This document shows, one piece after another, positions 24,940-32,367 of a stretch of 50,200 bases of DNA (its first letter is position 1; each line of letters opens with the position of its first letter). The notes beneath the pieces are model-generated. The model did no database searches. It was not told the origin of the DNA and saw only the letters and a program-made list of their open reading frames with translations. The position numbers and the translations under genes are program-made. Origin of the DNA: Paractinoplanes toevensis (GTDB lineage Bacteria; Actinomycetota; Actinomycetes; Mycobacteriales; Micromonosporaceae); NCBI RefSeq assembly GCF_018332695.1, contig NZ_BOQN01000103.1:1-50200 (forward strand), written 5' to 3'.

Positions 24940-25067
24940 GCGCGTTGCTGCCCGCTTCCCGGCCCGTGCGTTGGGGCCGTATCTCGGCCCGTGCGTTGGG
25001 GCCGCTTCCCGGAGCCGTGCGTTGGGGCCGCTTCCCGGAGCCGTGCGTGCGGCCGCTTCCCGGTGCC
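24940..25067. repeat. About five tandem copies of a 25-26 bp GC-rich unit
   Basis: Units begin GTGCGTTGGGGCCG and end CCCGGAGCC: 24966-24990, 24991-25016, 25017-25042 and a shortened 25043-25067, with a degenerate copy before them at about 24940. Units two and three (24991 and 25017) are identical. The array lies between the convergent lipoprotein and DUF4190 genes, where no hairpin terminator is seen. Confidence 0.85.
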
Positions 25068-25103
25068 TGCATGCGGGCCCTGCGCCGGCGCTGGTCGCCG
25101 GCG

Positions 25104-25676
25104 TCAGGAGAAGTTGCCGCCGGCGATCGCGTAGATCGCGATGGCCGCGACGGCGAGTACCACCAGGCCGGTCACGATCCAGCCGATGAGGATGCCCGCC
25201 AGGGCCATGCCGGCCCCGCCCGAACCGTTGCGGGCGATGCGCTTGCGGGCTACGTGGCCGAGGATCGCGCCGACCGGCCCGAGGATCACACCGATGCCGT
25301 AGAAGCACAGACCCAGCACGGCCGCACACGACACCACCAGCGACGCGATCGCCAGGCCCTCGGTCGGCTGGGGCTGCGCGTAGCCGTACGGATTGACCGG
25401 GGGTTGCTGGTAAAGGCCGGCCGGCGCGTAGGGGCCCGGCTGCTGCTGCTGGTAATAACCGGCCGGCTGGTAACTGGTGGCCGGCGCATACGGGTCCGGC
25501 GACGATTGGTAGGCAGCGGCTGGCGCATAGGGGTCCGGCGGCGTCGGCTGGTAGCCGGCCGGCGGAGCGTACGGGTCCGGCTGCGGGGAATTGGCGGGCG
25601 GCGCGTAAGGGTCCGGCGGCGGGGGAGTCGAGCCGGGCGGCTGGTAGGGCCCGGGTGGCTGATAGGGGTCGGTCAT
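25104..25676 (-). CDS. DUF4190 membrane protein with Pro/Tyr-rich N-terminus
   Basis: A 190-residue protein. The first 110 residues are a low-complexity cytosolic tail with repeated PDPYAPP-like and QPPG-like motifs. Two transmembrane helices follow (about 113-138 and 158-183) with GPVGAILGHVARKRIARNGSGGAGMALAGILIGWI, the DUF4190 core. Function unknown; these proteins are often membrane-associated and paralogous. Start at the ATG after CGGAGGCAACG; an extra 18 codons upstream are not used. A second DUF4190 protein lies at 26750. Confidence 0.85.
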   Translation of the reverse strand: MTDPYQPPGPYQPPGSTPPPPDPYAPPANSPQPDPYAPPAGYQPTPPDPYAPAAAYQSSPDPYAPATSYQPAGYYQQQQPGPYAPAGLYQQPPVNPYGYAQPQPTEGLAIASLVVSCAAVLGLCFYGIGVILGPVGAILGHVARKRIARNGSGGAGMALAGILIGWIVTGLVVLAVAAIAIYAIAGGNFS

Positions 25677-25795
25677 CGTTGCCTCCGTGCGACTGGTGCG
25701 GATGTCACTGTAAACAAGCAGGTCCCGCACGTCGCGCGTGCGCCACGGGGGTGCGATGTTTGCCCTGACTCAACGGACGGGGCAGGATCGCTCGC

Positions 25796-26704
25796 ATGGT
25801 CTTCGACGCCCGCTCCAGCAGCGGAAGCCGTTCCCGGCGCGACGCCACCCGCCCCTCCGCGGGCCGGCGGCCGCGCACCGGCGCTACCGAGACGTCCGAG
25901 TCGCCGACGGCGACCGAGGCCGTCGAGCCGGACGAAGCGCCGGTGACGCTCCGGCTCGACGGGAAGGTCGCGCTGGTCACCGGCGCGGGCAGCCCGGACG
26001 GCATCGGTTATGCGACGGCCCGGCGGCTGCGTGACATCGGAGCCCGGGTCGCGATCGTGTCGACCACGCGGCGCATCCACGAGCGGGCGGCCGAGCTCGG
26101 CGTCACCGGGTTCGTGGCCGACCTGACCGACGAGGCCGAGGTGGGTGCGCTCGCCGACGCGATCACCGACCAGCTCGGCGACGTCGAGGTGCTGGTCAAC
26201 AACGCGGGTCTGGCGAGCCGCGCCTCGCCCGAGGTGCTGCGCCCGGTGGCCCAGCTCACCTACGACGAGTGGAAGGCGGAGATCGACCGGAACCTCAGCA
26301 CCGCGTTCCTGTGCAGCCGGGCCTTCCAGGGCGCGATGGCGGAGGGCGGCTGGGGCCGGATCGTGAACCTCGCGGCCACCGCCGGTGCGATCAACGCCCT
26401 GCCCACCGAGGCTGCCTACGCCGCGGCGAAGGCCGGCGTGGTGGGGCTGACCCGGGCGCTGGCGATGGAGCTGGTCGCCGACGGTGTGAACGTCAACTGC
26501 GTGGCCCCCGGCACGATCTACACGGCGGCGTCCACGGTGACGGAGATCAAACAAGGTTTGGGTACGCCGATCGGCCGTCCCGGAACACCGGACGAGGTCG
26601 CGGCCGCGATCGCGTTCCTCTGCTCGCCGGCGGCGTCCTACATCACCGGCCAGATGCTCGTCGTGGACGGTGGCAACAGCGTGCGGGAGGCGGAGTTCCG
26701 CTGA
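25796..26704 (+). CDS. Short-chain dehydrogenase/reductase (SDR)
   Basis: A 302-residue NAD(P)-dependent oxidoreductase. A charged 50-residue N-terminal extension precedes the Rossmann core LDGKVALVTGAGSPDGIGYATARRL (TGxxxGIG), then DVEVLVNNAG and the active-site stretch NLAATAGAINALPTEAAYAAAKAG. Tyr and Lys are in place (YAAAK); the position 13 before Tyr, normally Ser, is Thr. The C-terminus ends GQMLVVDGGNS. Substrate unknown. A GTG at 25943 would give a normal-length SDR starting at LRLDGKV, but a CAGGAT hexamer 7 nt before the ATG at 25796 supports the longer form. Flanked by two DUF4190 genes. Confidence 0.88.
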   Translation: MVFDARSSSGSRSRRDATRPSAGRRPRTGATETSESPTATEAVEPDEAPVTLRLDGKVALVTGAGSPDGIGYATARRLRDIGARVAIVSTTRRIHERAAELGVTGFVADLTDEAEVGALADAITDQLGDVEVLVNNAGLASRASPEVLRPVAQLTYDEWKAEIDRNLSTAFLCSRAFQGAMAEGGWGRIVNLAATAGAINALPTEAAYAAAKAGVVGLTRALAMELVADGVNVNCVAPGTIYTAASTVTEIKQGLGTPIGRPGTPDEVAAAIAFLCSPAASYITGQMLVVDGGNSVREAEFR

Positions 26705-26711
26705 CGATCCT

Positions 26712-26741
26712 TGAGGGCCGGGTGACGTCACCCGGCCCTCA
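26712..26741. terminator. 30-bp perfect palindrome between convergent genes
   Basis: TGAGGGCCGGGTGAC (26712-26726) is exactly complementary to 26727-26741; the folded RNA would have a 13-bp stem and ACGT loop. It lies 8 nt after the SDR stop and 8 nt before the DUF4190 gene end. Probably a bidirectional terminator. Confidence 0.85.
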
Positions 26742-26749
26742 GCAGCGGA

Positions 26750-27289
26750 TCAGTACGTCGACGTCGAGCTGTTCCCGACCGCGACGACGATGACGATGAT
26801 GTAGCCGATGCACACGAGCACGCCGAGCGCGGTGAAGATGTAGCCCAGCCAGAGACCGGCCGTGGCCAGCCCCTCGCCCTGCTCACCGGTCTGCCGGATC
26901 TGCTTCTTGGCCAGGTGGCCGAGAACGATCGAGGCCGGCGCGAAGATGAACGCGAAGACCAGCGCCAGGATCGCCAGCGTGTTGGTGCCGGCGACCGGGA
27001 CATAGACCGGCTGACCGTACGGTCCGGGCTGCCCGTAGGCCCCCGGCTGACCGTACGGGCCGGGCTGACCGTAGGCGGGCTGACCGTACGGATCGGGCTG
27101 GCCGTAACCGCCCGGCGCGCCCGTCGGCGGGTAGGGCTGGCCACTCGTCGGGGGCGGCGGATAACCGGGCTGACCACTGACCGGCGGCTCCGGAGGAGCG
27201 TTGTACGGCGTCGTCGGATCGGTCGGCTGCCCGTACGGCTGCGAGGGCTGATATGGATCCGGCGCACCGCCGGACGGGGGGTATGTCAT
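26750..27289 (-). CDS. DUF4190 membrane protein with YGQP repeats
   Basis: A 179-residue protein. Its cytosolic N-terminus has PYGQPGPYGQPGAYGQPG-type repeats and its two transmembrane helices lie at about 103-125 and 145-172. The sequence between, PASIVLGHLAKKQIRQTGEQGEGLA, matches DUF4190. Start at the ATG after GGAGAGG; the longer frame upstream is not supported. A paralogue of the 25104 gene: both keep the same plan (repeat tail, two helices, GHxAxKxI loop). Function unknown. Confidence 0.85.
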   Translation of the reverse strand: MTYPPSGGAPDPYQPSQPYGQPTDPTTPYNAPPEPPVSGQPGYPPPPTSGQPYPPTGAPGGYGQPDPYGQPAYGQPGPYGQPGAYGQPGPYGQPVYVPVAGTNTLAILALVFAFIFAPASIVLGHLAKKQIRQTGEQGEGLATAGLWLGYIFTALGVLVCIGYIIVIVVAVGNSSTSTY

Positions 27290-27376
27290 GAGGACCTCTC
27301 CATCGTTTCCCGGCACCGTACTAGGGCCGGTGCCGGATCGGAGGCCGGGCCGCGGCGTTGCTGTGTTTCGGATCCG

Positions 27377-27784
27377 TCAAGACAGCCTGGTCAGGTTGCC
27401 CACCGCGCGCTCGACGGCCAGGCAGCGATCTTCGACATAGTCGATACCTGCCTCCTCGGCGAGACGCCGCGCCTCGGCCGACACGATGCCGCTCTGCAAC
27501 CACACGGCAGGCGCCTTGATGGCAATGGCCTGCCGAACCACGTCGACCGCGTCCCGAGCCGGCCGGAAAACGTCGACCAGGTCAACCGGCTCATCGATGT
27601 CGGCCAGCGTAGGAACCGCCTTGACCCCGAAAATCTCGTCGGCGAACGGGTTGACCGGGATGATCCGCCAGCCGTGCCGAAGCATCTGCCGAGGCACCGT
27701 GTGAGCCGCCTTGAACGGATCACGAGAGGCCCCCACAACGGCAATGACACGAGCCTCGGCCAGGATCTGCTGCGCATCCCTCAT
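27377..27784 (-). CDS. CoA-binding domain protein (YccU-like)
   Basis: A 135-residue cytosolic protein with a Rossmann-type CoA-binding fold. VIAVVGASRDPFKAAHTVPRQML binds the nucleotide, and WRIIPVNPFADEIFGVKAVPTLADI and VDLVDVFRPARDAVDVVRQAI complete the fold. The C-terminal Cys lies in IDYVEDRCLAVE. It resembles the alpha-subunit nucleotide domain of succinyl-CoA synthetase without the catalytic His domain. Function unknown. It is downstream of the radical-SAM gene, same strand, 78 nt apart. Confidence 0.88.
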   Translation of the reverse strand: MRDAQQILAEARVIAVVGASRDPFKAAHTVPRQMLRHGWRIIPVNPFADEIFGVKAVPTLADIDEPVDLVDVFRPARDAVDVVRQAIAIKAPAVWLQSGIVSAEARRLAEEAGIDYVEDRCLAVERAVGNLTRLS

Positions 27785-27862
27785 GCCTCGACTGTAGCCA
27801 TCACACCGCCCTCCTCCGCACCCTCACCACAGCCTCCGTCGAGCCTCCCGGAGCACTCGCCC

Positions 27863-29797
27863 TCACAGCAGGGTGAGCTGGTGAGGCGGGGCGGTCGCGC
27901 GCTCGCCCGGGTCTTCGCCGACGTCGCGGATCTGGACCGGGTCGGGGCGATGCAGACCGTGCCGGCGGGCGGCCAACCGGACCCGGGCGCCGATCTCGGC
28001 CTGGTAGGTCTGCGGCAGGTAGGAACCGGAGCCGTACAGGTCGCGATATCGCGGGGCCAACGCCGGGTGGGTGCGGGTGAGCCAGGACGCGAACCACTCC
28101 CGCGCGCCCGGGCGCAGATGCAGCGGGATCGGCGTGACGCTGGTGGCGCCGGCCGCGGCGATGGCGGCCACCGTCCGGTCGATGGACTCGTCGGTGTCGG
28201 TCAGGCCGGGCAGGATGGGGGCCATCAGCACACCGACCGGGAAGCCGGCGTCGGTGAGCCGGCGCACCACCTCGAGCCGCCGTCGCGGGCTCGGCGTGCC
28301 GGACTCGACCGCCCGCCACATCGCCTCATCGACGAACCCGACCGAGACCGCGAGCCCGACCCGGGTCACTTCGGCCGCCTGCTTGAGCAGCTCCAGGTCG
28401 CGCAGGATGAGCGTGCCCTTGGTGAGGATCGAGAACGGGTTGGCGTAGTCCCGCAGGGCGGCCAGGATCTCCGGCATGAGGCGGTAACGGCCCTCCGCGC
28501 GCTGGTAGACGTCGACGTTGGTGCCCATCGCGATGGCGGCGCCGGACCAGCGTGGCGCGGCCAGCTCGCGGCGGATCAGCTCGCCCGCGTTGACCTTGAC
28601 GATGATCTTGGTGTCGAAGTCATGCCCGGCGTCGAGGTCGAGGTAGGTGTGGGTGTTGCGGGCGAAGCAGTTGTGGCTGACCACGCCGTCGGCGATGAAG
28701 TCGCCGGTGCCGGTGGAGATGTCGAACAGCGGCAGGGTGAGCCCAAGCTCCTCGATGTCGGCCACCGCCAGCTCGCGGTTGCTGCGCACGCCGACCCCGG
28801 AGGCGTCGAGAGGCGCGCCGGCCGCGCCGGTGAGGTGCCGGAAGCGCAGTGCCGCCCACAGGTCGCGGTCGATCTCCACGGTGGCCGAGCCGCCGGGCCG
28901 GGTGCGCACCGGGGCCCGGCTGGGCAGGCCGAGCTGGGTGAGCGAGTCGACCACCCGGCTGAGGAACAGCTGGTCGCCGCTGGTGAAGGTGATCGCGAGC
29001 CGGTCGGCCCGGCCGGTCGAGCCGAACGCGCCGGCCAGGAAGCCGCGCAGCCACCCGCCGCTGGGTTGCTCGGGCCAGCGCAACGCCTCGTGCAGCGGGA
29101 TGTCTTCGAGGTATCGGTCGGCGCGCACCCACGCGTCGCTCTCCCGAGCTGCGCGCCCGCCGGAGGCGTCGCCCCGCACCAGGCCGCACAGGAAACCCGC
29201 CTGGTAGTCGGGGGACTCCTTGGGCGGCTCGGCGAAGTGGCCGACCCCGAACATCAGGTCGCCGACGGCCAGGGCCGGCAGATGTGGCTCGGCCGGGCTG
29301 ACGTGCCGCCAGCCGCGGTCGGTGAGGAACCGGTGATCGCCGCTGGCGACCAGACGGGTGCCGTCGGCCAGGGTGACCCGGAAAGCGGGTTTCCGCGTCT
29401 CCCAGTGGTCGAGGACCGTGGTGGGCACGTAGCGCCGGCAGGCGCCCGCACCCATCGTGCCCATGATGGCGTCACCGGTGCGCAGCTCGGCGAGGGGACG
29501 GGTGGTGCCGTCGGCCATCAGGATCGGGGTGTCGCCGGCCAAGCAGTACGAGCATGCGTGCGAGCAGCCGCGGTAGGGGTTGATGGTCCACTGGAAGGGC
29601 ACCCGCGACTGACCCGGAACCCGGTTGATCAGGCTTTTCGCCTCGATCTCGAAGAAGGTCATCCCGGTGAAGCCGGGGGTGTCGAAGGTGCGGACGGTGG
29701 CGCCGGGCAGCGCCAGCGGCAGGGGTGGAGCCGCCGGCGCTGCCCTGTCAAGGAGCGAGTCGCCGTCGTGGGGAGCCGACAGGTTGGACCATCGCAT
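27863..29797 (-). CDS. Rv2578c-family radical SAM protein carrying an intein
   Basis: A 644-residue precursor. The host protein is a radical SAM enzyme (352 residues after splicing) with RGCSHACSYC and CFARNTHTYL giving C78xxxC82xxC, then DTKIIVKVNAGELIRREL and the TKGTLILRDLELLK stretch. An intein of 292 residues interrupts the cluster motif: it starts at Cys85, ends in VVSHN at Asn376, and the +1 residue is Cys377, which becomes the third cluster cysteine. The enzyme is inactive until splicing. The family is common in Actinobacteria; its reaction is unknown. Many homologues are intein-free. Confidence 0.93.
   Translation of the reverse strand: MRWSNLSAPHDGDSLLDRAAPAAPPLPLALPGATVRTFDTPGFTGMTFFEIEAKSLINRVPGQSRVPFQWTINPYRGCSHACSYCLAGDTPILMADGTTRPLAELRTGDAIMGTMGAGACRRYVPTTVLDHWETRKPAFRVTLADGTRLVASGDHRFLTDRGWRHVSPAEPHLPALAVGDLMFGVGHFAEPPKESPDYQAGFLCGLVRGDASGGRAARESDAWVRADRYLEDIPLHEALRWPEQPSGGWLRGFLAGAFGSTGRADRLAITFTSGDQLFLSRVVDSLTQLGLPSRAPVRTRPGGSATVEIDRDLWAALRFRHLTGAAGAPLDASGVGVRSNRELAVADIEELGLTLPLFDISTGTGDFIADGVVSHNCFARNTHTYLDLDAGHDFDTKIIVKVNAGELIRRELAAPRWSGAAIAMGTNVDVYQRAEGRYRLMPEILAALRDYANPFSILTKGTLILRDLELLKQAAEVTRVGLAVSVGFVDEAMWRAVESGTPSPRRRLEVVRRLTDAGFPVGVLMAPILPGLTDTDESIDRTVAAIAAAGATSVTPIPLHLRPGAREWFASWLTRTHPALAPRYRDLYGSGSYLPQTYQAEIGARVRLAARRHGLHRPDPVQIRDVGEDPGERATAPPHQLTLL
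28670..29545 (-). mobile_element. Intein with decayed LAGLIDADG endonuclease
   Basis: Codons 85-376 of the radical-SAM gene. Block A starts CLAGDTPILMADGTTRPL, block B contains ASGDHRFLTDRGW with His155, and the end reads LFDISTGTGDFIADGVVSHN with penultimate His375, Asn376 and +1 Cys377, so splicing residues are complete. The homing endonuclease motifs are weak: GFLCGLVRGDASG (201-213) keeps one acidic residue, but the second helix GFLAGAFGSTGR (252-263) has lost its Asp. The endonuclease is probably dead and the element vertically inherited. Confidence 0.9.
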
Positions 29798-29866
29798 GGC
29801 GAGAATTCGAACACATGTTCGATCTCGTTGTCCACCCGGCCGGCGGCGTGTTCCGGAAAGAAAAAT

Positions 29867-29895
29867 GGCCCGCGGACCTCAACGGTCCGCGGGCC
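29867..29895 (-). terminator. Intrinsic terminator after thioredoxin
   Basis: On the minus strand, a 12-bp stem (29895-29884 with 29878-29867; arm GGCCCGCGGACC) and loop GTTGA are followed by ATTTTTCTTT. It lies 12 nt after the thioredoxin stop, the most canonical rho-independent terminator in the window. Confidence 0.92.
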
Positions 29896-29907
29896 TGAGT
29901 CGCCGGG

Positions 29908-30270
29908 TCAGTGGCTGTGTGCCGCGAGCTGCTTGCGCACGTCGTCCATGTCGAGCTTCTCGACCTGCTCGATCAGGTTCTCCAGGGCGGACTCGGGGAG
30001 AGCGCCCGGCTGGGAGAAGACGATGACGCCGTCCCGGACGGCCATGATCGTCGGGATCGAGCGGATGTCGAACTTCGCGGCCAGCTCCTGCTGGGCCTCG
30101 GTGTCGACCTTGCCGAAGGTGATTTCCTGGTGCTTCTCCGAGGACCGCTCGTACGTCGGCGCGAATCGGACACACGGGCCGCACCAGCTGGCCCAGAAGT
30201 CGACCAGGACGATGCCGTCCTTACCGGTGACCTCGTCGAAGTTCTCTGCGGTCAGCGCAACCGTCGCCAT
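29908..30270 (-). CDS. trxA: Thioredoxin
   Basis: A 119-residue cytosolic disulfide reductase. WASWCGPCVRFAP holds the redox pair Cys30/Cys33, and RSIPTIMAVRDGVIVFSQPGALPES contains the cis-Pro loop. It reduces disulfides with electrons from thioredoxin reductase. Start at the ATG of MATVALTAENF with GGAG 6 nt upstream; the longer frame adds 21 unsupported residues. A canonical terminator follows. No thioredoxin reductase lies beside it, so it is a stand-alone trx gene. Gene symbol is by family, paralogue identity not proven. Confidence 0.93.
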   Translation of the reverse strand: MATVALTAENFDEVTGKDGIVLVDFWASWCGPCVRFAPTYERSSEKHQEITFGKVDTEAQQELAAKFDIRSIPTIMAVRDGVIVFSQPGALPESALENLIEQVEKLDMDDVRKQLAAHSH

Positions 30271-30422
30271 GATGTCTCCGTCCACGGGAAAATTGGCTTG
30301 CGTCCGATGAAACCCATCGTCCCCTAGTGCCATTCCCGTCCGTGGGCTAGCGACACGTGTCCTGCGGCACGATTTCCGAACGCGGTGTTGACCCTAGACC
30401 ACCCATCGTAACGATAAGTAAG

Positions 30423-30434
30423 GAGAGCGCTCTC
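30423..30434. promoter_or_regulatory. LacI-family operator-like palindrome GAGAGCGCTCTC
   Basis: A perfect 12-bp palindrome with a central GAGCGCTC, as in actinobacterial LacI/CebR-type operators (TGGGAGCGCTCCCA). No sugar gene or LacI regulator is adjacent, which makes the role unclear. Confidence 0.45.
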
Positions 30435-30559
30435 AGTTCTCAAACAAGTTGTGACGTCCGTTTTGCCGCCAGAAACCATGACATCGCATCTCGGGCCGGA
30501 CTGCCTGCCTGCTTGCCTGGTCAAACGCGCGACCGAAAGTAATAGTAAAGAATCTTAAA

Positions 30560-30575
30560 TGTGAGCTGGGTCACA
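30560..30575. promoter_or_regulatory. CRP-type site TGTGA-N6-TCACA
   Basis: TGTGAGCTGGGTCACA has both perfect half-sites at the canonical six-base spacing of Crp/GlxR-like cAMP receptor proteins. It is 127 nt upstream of the SpoU start, in an AT-richer patch. Confidence 0.55.
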
Positions 30576-30701
30576 TCTGAAAGTCCTTCACATCGATACG
30601 GACGGTAAGGCAGACTCTGCCCCACAGAGCGTGGGCGGCGGGTGCCGGGGAGGGCCCCGCCGCTCATTGCGTCCCACCGCAGATCGGTAGCGTAACCGGC
30701 C

Positions 30702-31331
30702 ATGACCGCGGGTGAGGACGAAGTCGAAGTCGGCGTGGGCCCCTGGGTGGGCGAGTGGCCGACCGACCCGCGATACGACCCCGAGTTGCTTGCTCAGGGT
30801 GATCGTCGCAATGTGGTGGATCGCTATCGGTACTGGCGACGTGAGGCGGTCGTGGCCGACCTCGACGAGCGGCGGCACGGATTCCACGTCGCGATCGAGA
30901 ACTGGCAGCACGACTTCAACATCGGCACCGTGGTGCGCAATGCCAACGCGTTCCTCGCCGCCGAGGTGCACATCGTCGGCCTGCGGAAGTGGAACCGGCG
31001 CGGCGCCATGGTCACCGATCGCTATCAGCACGTGCGGCACCACCCGACGATCGAGGAGTTCGTGGCCTGGGCCGCCGGGGAAGGCCTCCCGGTGATCGGG
31101 ATCGACAATCTGCCCGGCTCACGGCCGATGGAGACCACCACCCTGCCCGGCCGCTGCGTGCTGCTCTTCGGCCAGGAGGGGCCCGGGCTCTCGGCGCCGG
31201 CCCGCGCCGCGTGCAGCCAGCTCTTCTCGATCGCGCAGTACGGCTCGACCCGCTCGATCAACGCGGGTGTGGCCAGTGGGATCGCCATGCACGCCTGGGT
31301 TCGCGCCCACGCGGGACCCCCGCCCGAGTGA
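30702..31331 (+). CDS. SpoU/TrmH-family RNA 2'-O-methyltransferase
   Basis: A 209-residue SPOUT-fold enzyme. NWQHDFNIGTVVRNANAFLAAEVHIVGL is SpoU motif 1, VLLFGQEGPGLSAPARAAC motif 2, and IAQYGSTRSINAGVASGIAMHAW motif 3, which form the trefoil knot that binds SAM. It methylates ribose in tRNA or rRNA; the target is not determined. There is no N-terminal RNA-binding domain of the RlmB type. ATG start without Shine-Dalgarno sequence. The upstream CRP-type site may control it. Confidence 0.9.
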   Translation: MTAGEDEVEVGVGPWVGEWPTDPRYDPELLAQGDRRNVVDRYRYWRREAVVADLDERRHGFHVAIENWQHDFNIGTVVRNANAFLAAEVHIVGLRKWNRRGAMVTDRYQHVRHHPTIEEFVAWAAGEGLPVIGIDNLPGSRPMETTTLPGRCVLLFGQEGPGLSAPARAACSQLFSIAQYGSTRSINAGVASGIAMHAWVRAHAGPPPE

Positions 31332-31400
31332 ATTCGCCGGATGCCTCCGGGTTCTGCCGATTCGCTTGACGGAGGGCGCGCCGGACCGCACGGTAAGTGG

Positions 31401-32069
31401 GTGGGTGTCACGGTGAGTTGCCCCAGGTGCGGTGCGCAGGTCCGGAAGCCGGACCTGATGCACAGTGAGTGGCGCTGTGACAACTGCGGTGACGTCCCCC
31501 CGTTCCACGTGGCCGAGCACATCAGCACCGAGATCGTCGACAGCATGCTGGGCCGCCCCTCACCCGACCGGGTGCCGTTCTGGTGCCCGTGGCCGCTCCC
31601 CTCCGGGTGGATGGTGACCGGCGTCGGCTGGGCGGGTGACGACCGGCGTGGCGTGCGGGCCAGCGCGGTCTCCTGCAGCGGTCCCGAGCCGCTCGGCGGC
31701 GGACCGGCCGATGTGGTCCTGATCGCCGAACATCCGGGCGTGGGCTTGGGAACCAGGTTCGCCGGCATTCCCGGCATCGACCCGGGTTACCTGATCGCCG
31801 AGGCGTTGGCCGGCTCCAGTGGACACCCCGGTCCACATGCCAAGATCAAGGCAGCCGGGCACCCCACTCCACTGTGGTGCGTCAAGTCCCCGGAAGATCG
31901 AAGTGCCTACGTGAGTGAGGCCAAAGGAATGTGGCTCTATGCGGTAGCGTGGCCGGCAAGCGCGGGTTACTTCCTCGCGGAGCATGTCGTTCTGCACGAC
32001 CTCTGCGATGGGGTGCCGCCCGAGCTCGTGTACGGAGCGCCGTCGCCGTACCTGCATGGAAGGGCCTGA
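31401..32069 (+). CDS. Zinc-ribbon protein of unknown function (DUF6758-like)
   Basis: A 222-residue soluble protein. The N-terminus MGVTVSCPRCGAQVRKPD has one CxxC and MHSEWRCDNCGDV another, a four-cysteine zinc ribbon. The rest includes RVPFWCPWPLPSGWMVTGVGWAGDD and a conserved PYLHGRA end. I recall a family of this kind in actinomycetes next to PHP and PH-domain genes. Start uncertain: GTG at 31401 or at 31413; the frame is open to an ATG at 31341. Function unknown. Confidence 0.75.
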   Translation: MGVTVSCPRCGAQVRKPDLMHSEWRCDNCGDVPPFHVAEHISTEIVDSMLGRPSPDRVPFWCPWPLPSGWMVTGVGWAGDDRRGVRASAVSCSGPEPLGGGPADVVLIAEHPGVGLGTRFAGIPGIDPGYLIAEALAGSSGHPGPHAKIKAAGHPTPLWCVKSPEDRSAYVSEAKGMWLYAVAWPASAGYFLAEHVVLHDLCDGVPPELVYGAPSPYLHGRA

Positions 32070-32199
32070 TAAACGGGCCTTGACCTGCGGGTTCGGTATC
32101 GGCTTTTCGGTCACATTGTTCACACCGAGCGACGAAGCTGATACCGTCAGTACTGCCGCGGCGCTGACCGTCACCCGCACCTACAGGAGAAGGCCCGCC

Positions 32200-32358
32200 A
32201 TGATCAAGAAGGTTCTAACCTGGCTTGGTATCGCGTTCTTGATCTTTTTCATTGCCTTCAATCCGAACTCGGCAGCGGACGTCTTCTCCTCCCTCGGAGG
32301 GACGATCGCCGATATTGCCCGGGGCTTCGGCCAGTTCTTCACCAACCTCGTCGCTTAG
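32200..32358 (+). CDS. 52-residue small membrane protein
   Basis: MIKKVLTWLGIAFLIFFIAF is a single transmembrane helix, followed by NPNSAADVFSSLGGTIADIA and an amphipathic RGFGQFFTNLVA end. AGGAGAAGG lies 7 nt before the ATG, one of the best ribosome sites in the window, which supports a real gene. It lies 9 nt ahead of the PH-domain gene and is probably co-transcribed. Small proteins like this are common in actinomycetes; function unknown. Confidence 0.8.
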   Translation: MIKKVLTWLGIAFLIFFIAFNPNSAADVFSSLGGTIADIARGFGQFFTNLVA

Positions 32359-32367
32359 CATCTCTAC

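Larger units (their letters stand above)
30271..30701. other. 431-bp divergent intergenic region with operator-like palindromes
   Basis: No gene is supported. It lies between trx (minus) and the SpoU gene (plus) and holds the TANNNT-type hexamer TAGCGT at 30688-30693 eight nt before the SpoU start, a 12-bp GAGAGCGCTCTC palindrome at 30423-30434 and a TGTGA-N6-TCACA site at 30560-30575. The part 30535-30600 is unusually AT-rich for this genome. Confidence 0.6.

Noticed and set aside
26915..30310. 1131-codon open frame on the plus strand
   Set aside because: It crosses the DUF4190, CoA-binding, radical-SAM and thioredoxin genes in antisense. The opposite-strand proteins have clear motifs; this one has none.
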